Positions 1 through 6,758 are shown, counted from the stretch's first letter. The stretch is 7,402 nucleotides of DNA from Nitrospirales bacterium (GCA_029261375.1 JAJDBL010000012.1:1-7402); one strand, 5' to 3'. Notes: a model not told the origin generated them from the letters alone. Translations and numbers: made by a program.

Positions 1-51
1 GCAAGCGATGCCTCTCAAGAGTTACCCCTTTCCTCAGCCACAGACACAACG

Positions 52-504
52 ATGTCTGCGCCCATGTCAATGGACAGTAAGATGTCGGGATCACGTCCTA
101 CATTCGGCCTTAGTAAGTTAGGCAAGCTTGGCCCAGCGCTCACCTGGATACTCGCTGCATGCTCTCTGATTATCCTCTGGTATCTGTTTTCCCCATTTCT
201 GTTAGGAATCACGACCTGGATAGGTAACAACATCGCCCTGCTTGGGATTTTGCTCGCTGTCACCGCCTTTTGCGGCTATATGACGGTGCTATATCAGCGT
301 GTCCACGAGGAGCTGCCGCAAGAGATTCTGACCCTGCGCGCAGATGTCATGCGTCGATTAGATCAGCTTGAATCGCCGGCGCCCACATCAACGCCCACAT
401 CCAATACGCCACAATACTCAGGCGGACAGCCAACAACGATACAGAAGGAGTTTGCACAATGGATGCAAGACACCCACGACCCCGACTCGCCACCACAATC
501 GTAA
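52..504 (+). CDS. Two-helix inner-membrane protein of unknown function, 5' end uncertain
   Basis: I do not recognise this family. The 150-residue product has two hydrophobic segments, about residues 29-53 and 60-81, which read as a membrane hairpin. A charged, probably helical stretch (about 82-107, with HEEL, LRADVMRRLDQLE) could be a short coiled coil. A Pro/Thr/Ser-rich linker (108-128) and an acidic tail follow. No catalytic motif is visible. The start is unsure: no Shine-Dalgarno precedes the ATG at 52, other in-frame ATGs occur at 64, 70 and 82, and the frame stays open without a stop back to base 1. The gene may therefore begin outside the window. Its 3' end overlaps the next gene by 46 bases in another frame, which suggests translational coupling. 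It lies upstream of accD in the same run, but nothing links it to fatty-acid synthesis. The reading frame is probably real because of its coherent membrane topology and the strong ribosome site for the next gene near its end. Confidence 0.65.
   Translation: MSAPMSMDSKMSGSRPTFGLSKLGKLGPALTWILAACSLIILWYLFSPFLLGITTWIGNNIALLGILLAVTAFCGYMTVLYQRVHEELPQEILTLRADVMRRLDQLESPAPTSTPTSNTPQYSGGQPTTIQKEFAQWMQDTHDPDSPPQS
445..450 (+). promoter_or_regulatory. Shine-Dalgarno AAGGAG for the small lipoprotein
   Basis: AAGGAG lies 8 bases before the ATG at 459, inside the end of the preceding gene. It is one of the two clear ribosome binding sites in the window. It is the main reason to accept the 65-codon overlapping frame as a real gene with this start. 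Confidence 0.7.
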
Positions 505-656
505 TTGGCTGCATCGTTGGCCTGTTCTCTATGTCCCTTGCTAGCTGCAACACTACTCGCTCGCCAAACCCCGATGAAGTCCGTAAGCACACGAATGATG
601 GATTTGATCGCCTCAGCGCTGAGGAGCGCGCCAAGAAGAACCAGTCCGGGTACTGA
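459..656 (+). CDS. Small predicted lipoprotein, unknown function
   Basis: This 65-residue product has a basic N-terminus (residues 1-9, three Arg), a hydrophobic core (about 11-26) and a lipobox ending L-A-S-C, with the Cys at residue 30. That is a standard signal peptidase II site, so the mature form would be a lipid-anchored peptide of about 36 residues. The mature part is hydrophilic (NTTRSPNPDEVRKH, then DRLSAEERAKK) with no recognisable domain. The start at 459 is supported by AAGGAG 8 bases upstream. The gene overlaps the upstream membrane-protein gene by 46 bases in a different frame and ends 18 bases before accD, so it fits a co-transcribed run. Residue +2 of the mature form is Asn, not Asp, so by the enterobacterial sorting rule it would not be held in the inner membrane; that rule may not apply in this lineage. 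Function unknown. Confidence 0.68.
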   Translation: MDARHPRPRLATTIVIGCIVGLFSMSLASCNTTRSPNPDEVRKHTNDGFDRLSAEERAKKNQSGY

Positions 657-674
657 CGAGAGAGCTTCCATCAC

Positions 675-1508
675 ATGGCGTGGTTTAAGAAACAACGGGA
701 TTCTGAGGATACTGATGCGGGGCCAAAGATTTCCGAAGGGCTCTGGCTGAAATGTCCGGTCTGTCGCGAAATGATCTTTCGAAAAGAGTTCGAACGAAAC
801 GGCAAACTCTGTCCGAAATGCGAGTATCATTTTCCAATCTCAGTGGATGAACGTATTATGTTGCTCCTTGATGACGGACGTTTCACCGAATGGGAAGCGG
901 GTCTCGAACCGAAGGACATTTTGGGTTTTCAAGACACCGAGCCCTACACAGACCGTCTGATACGTTCGCAGGAAAAAACTGGACGGAAGGACGCGATCGC
1001 GATCGGAACTGGTCATATAAGCGGTCATCCGGTGAACATGGCCATCTTCGACTTCTCCTTTATGGGAGGAAGCATGGGCACGGTGGTCGGAGAAAAAATT
1101 ACGGTCGCTGCTGAGGCTTCCCATTCATCTCAAACCCCCCTCATCATTGTCTCCACCTCTGGTGGCGCAAGAATGCAGGAAGGCATTTTCTCCCTCATGC
1201 AAATGGCAAAAACATCCGCTGCGATTGGAAGGCTCAATCAGGCTGGCGTCCCATTTATATCCGTTCTTACTGATCCAACCTTTGGCGGAGTCACGGCCAG
1301 TTTTGCCATGCTCGGAGATGTCATCATCGCGGAGCCCAAAGCCTTGATAGGATTTGCCGGGCCACGAGTGATCGAGCAGACCATTAAGCAACGGCTTCCC
1401 AAGGGATTCCAACGTGCTGAATTTCTTCTGGAACACGGCATGATTGATATGGTCGTTCCGCGCCGTGTCATGAAGAGGACTCTCACATCTCTTCTCGAGT
1501 TTTTTTAA
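675..1508 (+). CDS. accD: Acetyl-CoA carboxylase carboxyltransferase subunit beta
   Basis: AccD pairs with AccA to form the carboxyltransferase half of acetyl-CoA carboxylase. It moves the carboxyl group from biotin on AccB to acetyl-CoA, giving malonyl-CoA, the committed cytoplasmic step of fatty-acid synthesis. The 277-residue product has the N-terminal four-Cys zinc finger (CPVC at 27-30, CPKC at 46-49). The crotonase-type carboxyltransferase core follows, with FMGGSMGTVVGEK (129-141), STSGGARMQEG (160-170) and PTFGGVTASFAMLGD (201-215). The C-terminus HGMIDMVVPRR is typical of AccD. Length is slightly below the usual 280-305 residues, and nothing essential looks missing. A weak GAGAGAG lies 10 bases before the ATG. 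It follows the lipoprotein gene by 18 bases, and folC lies downstream, a pairing also found in E. coli and many other bacteria. A repeat element begins 8 bases after the stop. Confidence 0.97.
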   Translation: MAWFKKQRDSEDTDAGPKISEGLWLKCPVCREMIFRKEFERNGKLCPKCEYHFPISVDERIMLLLDDGRFTEWEAGLEPKDILGFQDTEPYTDRLIRSQEKTGRKDAIAIGTGHISGHPVNMAIFDFSFMGGSMGTVVGEKITVAAEASHSSQTPLIIVSTSGGARMQEGIFSLMQMAKTSAAIGRLNQAGVPFISVLTDPTFGGVTASFAMLGDVIIAEPKALIGFAGPRVIEQTIKQRLPKGFQRAEFLLEHGMIDMVVPRRVMKRTLTSLLEFF

Positions 1509-1515
1509 CCTCTCC

Positions 1516-1634
1516 AGGATGTTGAAAAAGTCCGTCAGCTTCGTTCTCGCTTCACTCTATCGGCTCAACGTACAGTAGTACGATTCGCCTCCTCGCTCAC
1601 TACGGCCTCGCTGAACGGCCTTGTTGAACATCCT
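1516..1634 (+). repeat. Dispersed ~119 bp MITE-like element, copy 1
   Basis: This non-coding element fills most of the 132-base accD-folC spacer. Its ends form an imperfect inverted repeat of about 25 bases: the left arm begins AGGATGTTGAAAAAGTCCG, and the right arm read in reverse begins AGGATGTTCAACAAGGCCG. A central hairpin, CGTAC-AGTA-GTACG, lies at 1569-1582. A second copy in opposite orientation is at 6577-6694. Aligned by hand the two are about 83 % identical, including an unbroken 19-base run over the central hairpin. No ORF and no clear target-site duplication are visible. From memory, similar sequences are scattered through Nitrospira genomes between genes. I infer a non-autonomous mobile or REP-like element that may act as an RNA hairpin. 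Confidence 0.85.
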
Positions 1635-1640
1635 GTCCTA

Positions 1641-2933
1641 ATGTCATATCAATCAGCAATTGCCGCACTCTTTGAACGCGAACGCTTTGGAATCAAGCTC
1701 GGTCTGGACGCCATCACCGCTCTGCTGGAATCCATCGGGAATCCACACCGCCAATTCAAAGCTGTTCACATTGCGGGAACCAATGGGAAAGGTTCAACGG
1801 CAGCCATCCTGGCGTCGATCCTGAACACTGCTGGGCACCGGCCCGGTCTGTATACTTCCCCTCATCTCATCGACTTCGCCGAGCGGATTCGAACACCTAT
1901 TGGACCTATCACACACCAACAGGTGGAAGCTCTCATCGAAACTATCACCGCCGCCTGCCCACCATCGATTCATCCGACATTTTTCGAGTTTGCCACGGCG
2001 ATTGCATTCCGCCACTTCGCGGATATCCATACTGAAATCGCCGTCATCGAGGTCGGAATGGGTGGTCGCTTTGATGCTACGAACGTCGTCAACTCCCTGG
2101 TGACCATCATTACGAATATCGAAGCCGACCACCAGGAGTACCTGGGCAAGACCATTGCTGAAATAGCTCACGAAAAATGCGGGATTATCCGACCTCACGC
2201 ACCCACGATAGTAGGCAATGCCTCGCCCCAAGCGATGGAGGTGATCCGGCGTCGCTGCACGGAGGAAGACTCGCCCTTGTTTCAACTCGGCGTCGACTTC
2301 AACGCTCGCGTTTCCGAAGACGGCTACTTCGACTATCAAGGTTGGGAAAGGTTGTATCCGGCGCTACAGTGTGCGCTCCAGGGACAACACCAAATTGAGA
2401 ATGCTGCCTGTGCGCTTGCTGCGGTAGAATGTCTAGCCAACCACAACATCCCGATTGCCGAGGAACAGGCGCGAGCAGGGCTGCGTTTCGTTGCATGGCC
2501 CGGACGTTTAGAATGCATCGCGAGACATCCGACAGTGTTACTTGATGGGGCACACAACCCTGCTGCTGCGGGATACCTTGCAGCGTTCCTCGTCAAACAC
2601 CGTCACGCAAACACTGGAAAACTTATTCTCGTCATGGGAATGCAGAACGATAAAGACCCAGGCTCATTCTTCATACCACTTGTGCCACTGGCAGACACCG
2701 TCATACTGACACGATCAACACATAAGTCTTCTGCATCGCCCGCAGCATTGGTCGATCACCTCCCAGTGACCCCAATGACCGTGATCACGGCTGCCTCGGC
2801 GGAAGAGGCGATGCAGGAAGCCCTCCGCGGTGCCACCCCAGAAGACACGATCTGCGTGACCGGCTCACTGCTGCTGGTCGGAGAGGTTAAGGCCCATGTC
2901 CAAGGCGCCACATATTCTCCGATCCGTGGCTAA
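1641..2933 (+). CDS. folC: Bifunctional folylpolyglutamate synthase / dihydrofolate synthase
   Basis: FolC uses ATP to join L-glutamate to dihydropteroate, making dihydrofolate, and then lengthens the glutamate tail of reduced folates in the cytoplasm. The 430-residue product has the Mur-ligase layout. The P-loop GTNGKGST is at 46-53, followed by YTSPHL (71-76) and VGMGGRFDATN (138-148). DHQEYLGKTIAEIAHEKCGII (163-183) contains the Lys179 expected to be carbamylated. The second domain has WPGRLE (286-291), LDGAHN (301-306), VMGMQNDKD (331-339) and VTGSLLLVGEV (406-416). Two small departures from the forms I remember are MGGRFD for LGGRLD and EKCGI for EKAGI; neither should abolish activity. 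The start is supported by the family-like N-terminus (SYQSAIAALFERERFGIKLGL). It has no Shine-Dalgarno, because repeat copy 1 ends only 6 bases before the ATG. Its 3' end overlaps lptD by 38 bases. Whether it has both activities cannot be judged from sequence alone. Confidence 0.96.
   Translation: MSYQSAIAALFERERFGIKLGLDAITALLESIGNPHRQFKAVHIAGTNGKGSTAAILASILNTAGHRPGLYTSPHLIDFAERIRTPIGPITHQQVEALIETITAACPPSIHPTFFEFATAIAFRHFADIHTEIAVIEVGMGGRFDATNVVNSLVTIITNIEADHQEYLGKTIAEIAHEKCGIIRPHAPTIVGNASPQAMEVIRRRCTEEDSPLFQLGVDFNARVSEDGYFDYQGWERLYPALQCALQGQHQIENAACALAAVECLANHNIPIAEEQARAGLRFVAWPGRLECIARHPTVLLDGAHNPAAAGYLAAFLVKHRHANTGKLILVMGMQNDKDPGSFFIPLVPLADTVILTRSTHKSSASPAALVDHLPVTPMTVITAASAEEAMQEALRGATPEDTICVTGSLLLVGEVKAHVQGATYSPIRG
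2880..2886 (+). promoter_or_regulatory. Shine-Dalgarno GGAGAGG for lptD
   Basis: GGAGAGG sits 9 bases before the ATG at 2896, inside the end of folC. It supports this start over the internal ATG at 2968, which would leave a signal peptide without its basic N-terminal region. The position inside folC suggests translation of the two genes is coupled. Confidence 0.6.
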
Positions 2934-5229
2934 ACACATACTCCGCGCGTGTCTCACCTCTCTCGCGATGGTCATCATGCTGGCACTCGCAATCCCATGC
3001 TCACAGGCTCTCGCCGCGACAGACGTTGTGAATCAAGAGCAACCCATCGATCTCCACGCAGACCGTGTCGAATATTCGCGCACGAAAGATACATACATCG
3101 CGGATGGCAACGTTGACATCGTGCGCGGCACACAACATCTCACCGCAGACCACGTGACATTGGATATGAAAGAAGGACTCATGGAAGCGAAAGGGCACGT
3201 CATCTACAATGATGGAACCCAGACGATGAACGCCGACCGCATGGAACTCAGCATGAAGAGCAAAGCGGGTGTCGTCTTTCATGGAACGATCCTGATCCAA
3301 GAATCGCACCAATATTTGACCGGAGAGGTCATCGAGCGCATCGACGAGACGCATTACCGCATTGAAGAAGGCAGCTACACCGCCTGTATGATTCAGGAGG
3401 GGATGCGGACTCCATGGCAATTCAAAGCCCGCGAATTCAAGTTGGACACCGAAGGCTACCTTGTCGCGAAGGGCGCGCAATTCTGCCTTATGGAAGTACC
3501 TGTGATGTATCTACCGATCGTGATTCTTCCGGGAAAAAAAGAACGCCAGACCGGCATGCTCATGCCACTCCCGGGATTTAATTCGGATGATGGATTCAAA
3601 ATTCGACAGGGTGTCTTTTGGGCAATCAGCCCACATCAAGACGCGACGGTGATTCTGGATCACCAAGGCAGCCAAGGCACTGGAGCTGAACTGGAGTATC
3701 GCTATAAGCTCAGCAAAAATACGCAGGGCGAATTTCGGACCAACTTCCTTGAAGACAAAAAAAACAACAAAACTCGGGTCGACGTGCAAATGCAACACAA
3801 AACCCAGTTCACGAAAGATCTTCAGGCAGTGGTCGATATCGATTACGTCAACAAACGCGATAACCTGCGGGAGATCAGCAGCGACGTCGACGAGCGTGTG
3901 CAACGGGTGAAAGAATCCCGCGCGTTTGCATCCCAGCGTTGGGACCACGGATCCGCGTACCTGCTTGGACGATTCAGTCAAGATCTCGCGAACGCCGACG
4001 ATCCCACCTCACAATTTCTTCCGGAACTCGGGTACCGCCTTCACCCCTACCAACTTCCGTCTCTTCCTCTGTATCTCGGCTTGGAATCCAGTTTCACCAA
4101 TATTCACCGACAAGATGGAATGTTGCCATTTTTTGTGGATGGTGACGCGATCCAACGATCCGGGATTGATGCCCGCAGAACAGACCTATTTCCCAAGCTC
4201 TGGTCGACATTTCAACTCGCCGATGGGATTTCATTGACGCCGCAAGTCGGGGTGCGAGAAACCATATATAGCCGAGGGGAAAGCTCGGGGGATTGGACGG
4301 ATCGCACCATCCCGTATCTGAGTGTTGAGGCAGAGGCCACCGCGTCTCGCCGGTTTCGACCCTGGAAGGGCCGTTCTATCACACACCGGTTCACACCATC
4401 GGTGACCTATGAGTATCTTCCAAGCGTCGATCAAAACGACCTCCCGCAATTCGATGACCTGGACTTTGTCTTCCAGAAGAACCTGGTGACATACTCAATT
4501 GGTAACCGCATCTCGACGACCAAGCGGAAAGGAAAAAAAGTGCAGCATATCGACCTGCTCTCCTTCACCGCGACACAATCGGTCCAGATGAATCCCGGCG
4601 CACGAACAACGGCGCGAACAGTCCTCGGCCGGCCGGAAACTCTTGAAACACGAACATTCTCAGATGTGCGCCTTGAGGGCACAATCAACATACCGAAAAT
4701 CCTAGAGCTGGATTTCGATGCATTCATCGATCCGAAAACCGGCACAAGCTCTGTGTTTGAAACGGACCTAGGACTGTTTTCCAACGAATCGTGGTACCTC
4801 ACCGTTGGACAGCGTTTTACCCGCGCAGGGGACGTCCCTATTCGTGGCGACCTCTTCAACTCGGTCTCGTTCAACACCACGTTCCGCCAAGACGAAAACA
4901 TTAACTTCACCACGTTCGAAGGCGGCGCAACCCTCCCCTTCGGGTTCCGAGCGGTCGCGAAGGCGTACTACGATGCGGATCCAACCTCTGGAACCCCGTA
5001 CTTCCCGGAAGTGGATTACGGGCTGTTCTACACTAACCCCTGTAATTGCTGGGGCGCTGGATTTTTCTTCCTCCAACGACCCGAACGCCTTGGAACGTCA
5101 TCCGGAGCTGACAACGAATTCGGATTTATGATCAGCCTGAGAGGGATCGGTGGAACCGAGACAACACTGACCCCAAAATTCCAACGAATGTTTCAGAAAC
5201 TCGGATTAGATGTGTTGAATCTCCGATAA
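2896..5229 (+). CDS. lptD: LPS-assembly outer-membrane protein LptD (OstA/Imp)
   Basis: LptD is the outer-membrane barrel that, with the lipoprotein LptE, takes lipopolysaccharide from the periplasmic Lpt bridge and places it in the outer leaflet. The 777-residue product has a long basic N-region, a hydrophobic core and a signal peptidase I site after ALA at residue 40. Residues about 50-190 form the LptA-like jellyroll domain (DLHADRVEYSR, IADGNVDIVRG, LTADHVTLD, MNADRMELS). The plug-barrel transition follows, with VPVMYLPIVILPGKKERQTG (201-220). The rest is a beta-barrel of alternating polar and hydrophobic strands with the family's late Cys motif, here NPCNCW (714-719). The mature protein has exactly four Cys: 164, 197, 716 and 718. 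E. coli also has four, but its late pair is adjacent; here the late pair is C-x-C. The gene overlaps folC by 38 bases and has its own Shine-Dalgarno. No surA or lptE is in the window. Confidence 0.93.
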   Translation: MSKAPHILRSVAKHILRACLTSLAMVIMLALAIPCSQALAATDVVNQEQPIDLHADRVEYSRTKDTYIADGNVDIVRGTQHLTADHVTLDMKEGLMEAKGHVIYNDGTQTMNADRMELSMKSKAGVVFHGTILIQESHQYLTGEVIERIDETHYRIEEGSYTACMIQEGMRTPWQFKAREFKLDTEGYLVAKGAQFCLMEVPVMYLPIVILPGKKERQTGMLMPLPGFNSDDGFKIRQGVFWAISPHQDATVILDHQGSQGTGAELEYRYKLSKNTQGEFRTNFLEDKKNNKTRVDVQMQHKTQFTKDLQAVVDIDYVNKRDNLREISSDVDERVQRVKESRAFASQRWDHGSAYLLGRFSQDLANADDPTSQFLPELGYRLHPYQLPSLPLYLGLESSFTNIHRQDGMLPFFVDGDAIQRSGIDARRTDLFPKLWSTFQLADGISLTPQVGVRETIYSRGESSGDWTDRTIPYLSVEAEATASRRFRPWKGRSITHRFTPSVTYEYLPSVDQNDLPQFDDLDFVFQKNLVTYSIGNRISTTKRKGKKVQHIDLLSFTATQSVQMNPGARTTARTVLGRPETLETRTFSDVRLEGTINIPKILELDFDAFIDPKTGTSSVFETDLGLFSNESWYLTVGQRFTRAGDVPIRGDLFNSVSFNTTFRQDENINFTTFEGGATLPFGFRAVAKAYYDADPTSGTPYFPEVDYGLFYTNPCNCWGAGFFFLQRPERLGTSSGADNEFGFMISLRGIGGTETTLTPKFQRMFQKLGLDVLNLR

Positions 5230-5246
5230 CGCGTGCGACTGCCAAT

Positions 5247-6503
5247 ATGCCAAACACCCCTATCAATAAAAGAGAGCTGCTCCAAGGACTTCTCTCCTCT
5301 GCGGCGCTCAAGAGCCTCTCAGGCACGAGCGCAGGCCTCGCACTCCTAGAGAAGCTATTCAGCCCAACCGCCGCAGAGGCATCAGTCTACGATGTCGTGC
5401 GTCGGCATTACGGTTCACGGCCGTTGCTTCAGGTGGACGAGAAGCAGCCCTTAATCCAAATTACCTCACGGCCTTACAACCTAGAAACGCCACTCCATCA
5501 GCTGACAACATCGCTCACTGCCAACGACGCCCTGTTCGTCCGTTCACGGCTTGCGCTGACCCCAAACGAAGATGCCGAGTCGTATCGCCTCCGAATCCAA
5601 GGTGTTGTAACACAGCCACTCGAATTGACGCTGAAGGACCTCAAAACACAATTCGAGCCAGTGACCGTGACTGCCGTCATCCAGTGTTCAGGAAACAGCA
5701 TGGCCTTTTTTAATCCACCGGTGATTCCGGGCTGGAATCTGACACACGGGTTTATGGGATGTGCCACCTGGACAGGCGTGAGGGTAAAAGATCTCCTGGC
5801 AAAAGCCGGCATCCAAGCCAACGCACGTGATGTCGTCTTCAAAGGTGCTGACCGACCCATCATTGAGAAAACCCCGCATGTCGAAAAGAGCTTTAGGGTC
5901 GGCGCAGATCAAGCGCTAGACGAAACCCTGATCATCGCCTATGCCATGAACGGGCAGCCGCTCCCCTACTGGAATGGATACCCGGTAAGACTAGCCGCAC
6001 CCGGCTGGTACGGAACCTACTGGGTCAAATGGCTGGAAAGTATCACCGTGTTATCAAACGACTTTGATGGCTTCTGGATGTCCAAAGGATACCGAGTTCC
6101 AACACACCCCATTGATCCATACGAACAACCGAGAACAACCATCCCTGTCAGCTACAATAACGTAAAATCTGTCATCACATCACCAAACAACCGATACACC
6201 GGTCCCCCAGGACGGCCAATCGAAATGAGGGGAGTCGCTTTCGATGCCGGAAACGGCATCCGAACAGTAGAGATCTCAATTGATGATGGAAGAACCTGTA
6301 AAAAAGCTGCGCTTCGGCAGGCAGATGGAAACTACGCCTGGAACATCTGGTCGCACACCATAGTCCCAAAAACGACAGGGAAACTCACCGTCATGTCCAA
6401 AGCAACAAGCAGAACGGGCGAAACCCAACCAAGAGAAGCCATCTGGAATCCAGGAGGCTACAAATACAACGCCATCGACTCCATCGACCTGATAGTCACG
6501 TAG
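5247..6503 (+). CDS. Sulfite-oxidase-family molybdopterin oxidoreductase, substrate uncertain
   Basis: This 418-residue protein has the two-domain sulfite oxidase/SorA architecture. The molybdopterin-binding domain spans about 85-270, with FVRSR (97-101), VIQCSGNS carrying the probable molybdenum-ligating Cys137, ATWTGVRVKDLL (163-174) and NGYPVRLAAPGWYGTYWVKWL (223-243). The C-terminal dimerisation domain spans about 285-418 and ends in a WNPGGYKYN motif. The N-terminus (NKRELLQG, then Ala/Ser/Leu-rich to AEA at about 43-45) resembles a twin-arginine signal with Lys for the first Arg, so periplasmic export is likely but unproven. Two positions look unusual for a sulfite-binding pocket: residue Cys+5 is Met142, where I expect Arg, and the R-x-H motif reads R-S-R. 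The substrate may therefore not be sulfite. It begins 17 bases after lptD with no visible Shine-Dalgarno. No partner cytochrome c gene is in the window. The family assignment is firm; the reaction is not. Confidence 0.87.
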   Translation: MPNTPINKRELLQGLLSSAALKSLSGTSAGLALLEKLFSPTAAEASVYDVVRRHYGSRPLLQVDEKQPLIQITSRPYNLETPLHQLTTSLTANDALFVRSRLALTPNEDAESYRLRIQGVVTQPLELTLKDLKTQFEPVTVTAVIQCSGNSMAFFNPPVIPGWNLTHGFMGCATWTGVRVKDLLAKAGIQANARDVVFKGADRPIIEKTPHVEKSFRVGADQALDETLIIAYAMNGQPLPYWNGYPVRLAAPGWYGTYWVKWLESITVLSNDFDGFWMSKGYRVPTHPIDPYEQPRTTIPVSYNNVKSVITSPNNRYTGPPGRPIEMRGVAFDAGNGIRTVEISIDDGRTCKKAALRQADGNYAWNIWSHTIVPKTTGKLTVMSKATSRTGETQPREAIWNPGGYKYNAIDSIDLIVT

Positions 6504-6576
6504 CTCACCTTTCCCTCAATCACCTTGCAGAGCGTGAAGGAACACCTCAGCGTCTTTGATCTTGATTCGTTTCGAT

Positions 6577-6694
6577 AGGATGTTCAAAATGGTCGTCCAG
6601 CAAGGCCGCAGCAAACGAGGAGGCGAAGCGTACTACTGTACGTTGAGTCTCATCGTGAAGCGAGAACGCTGCTGGCGGCCTTTTTCAACATCCT
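6577..6694 (-). repeat. Dispersed ~119 bp MITE-like element, copy 2 (inverted)
   Basis: On the minus strand this 118-base copy aligns with copy 1 along its whole length, about 83 % identical by hand, with one single-base gap. Its ends form a ~25-base imperfect inverted repeat: AGGATGTTGAAAAAGGCCG on one side, AGGATGTTCAAAATGGTCG on the other. The central hairpin GTAC-TACT-GTAC is at 6630-6641. The extra base in one arm and the G/C mismatch at arm position 9 occur in both copies, so these are inherited features of the element. It lies in the spacer between the molybdoenzyme gene and tRNA-Leu. The flanks (CGAT before, ACTA after) show no duplicated target site. Confidence 0.85.
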
Positions 6695-6708
6695 ACTACG
6701 GCTTCAAC

Positions 6709-6737
6709 TTGCCCAAACATTGCCCCCGGTGTATGTT
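6709..6737 (+). promoter_or_regulatory. Candidate sigma-70 promoter for tRNA-Leu
   Basis: TTGCCC (6709-6714) and TATGTT (6732-6737) are separated by 17 bases and each matches its consensus box at four of six positions. The predicted start, near 6744, would leave a leader of about 15 bases before the tRNA. It lies 14 bases outside repeat copy 2. The call rests on spacing and position and is weak. Confidence 0.35.
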
Positions 6738-6758
6738 CTCATTCACAAATCCTCGAGT

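Larger units (their letters stand above)
6504..6758. other. Gene-free spacer between molybdoenzyme gene and tRNA-Leu
   Basis: This 255-base spacer holds repeat copy 2 in its middle and a candidate tRNA promoter near its right end. The first 73 bases after the molybdoenzyme stop show no coding frame, no clear hairpin-plus-T terminator and no recognised RNA. A plus-strand frame at 6556-6795 runs through the repeat and into the tRNA and is not credible as a gene. Confidence 0.7.

Noticed and set aside
505..750. Plus-strand 81-codon frame between the lipoprotein and accD
   Set aside because: It overlaps the lipoprotein and the accD start in another frame, has no ribosome site, and has a low-complexity Arg/Ser/Leu translation. 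It is a shadow frame.
1472..1507. Possible terminator at the end of accD: GAAGAG/CTCTTC stem followed by seven T
   Set aside because: The stem is weak, has an 11-base loop, is separated from the T run by five bases and lies in coding sequence. The T run encodes the final Phe-Phe and the first base of the stop codon.
1510..1640. Target-site duplication around repeat copy 1
   Set aside because: The flanks CTCC and GTCC do not form a convincing direct repeat, and copy 2 flanks (CGAT, ACTA) also show none.
1794..2339. Long minus-strand frame of 181 codons opposite folC
   Set aside because: It lies wholly antisense to well-supported folC coding sequence and shows no motif. The same applies to antisense frames at 3001-3480, 3511-3981 and 4431-4913 opposite lptD.
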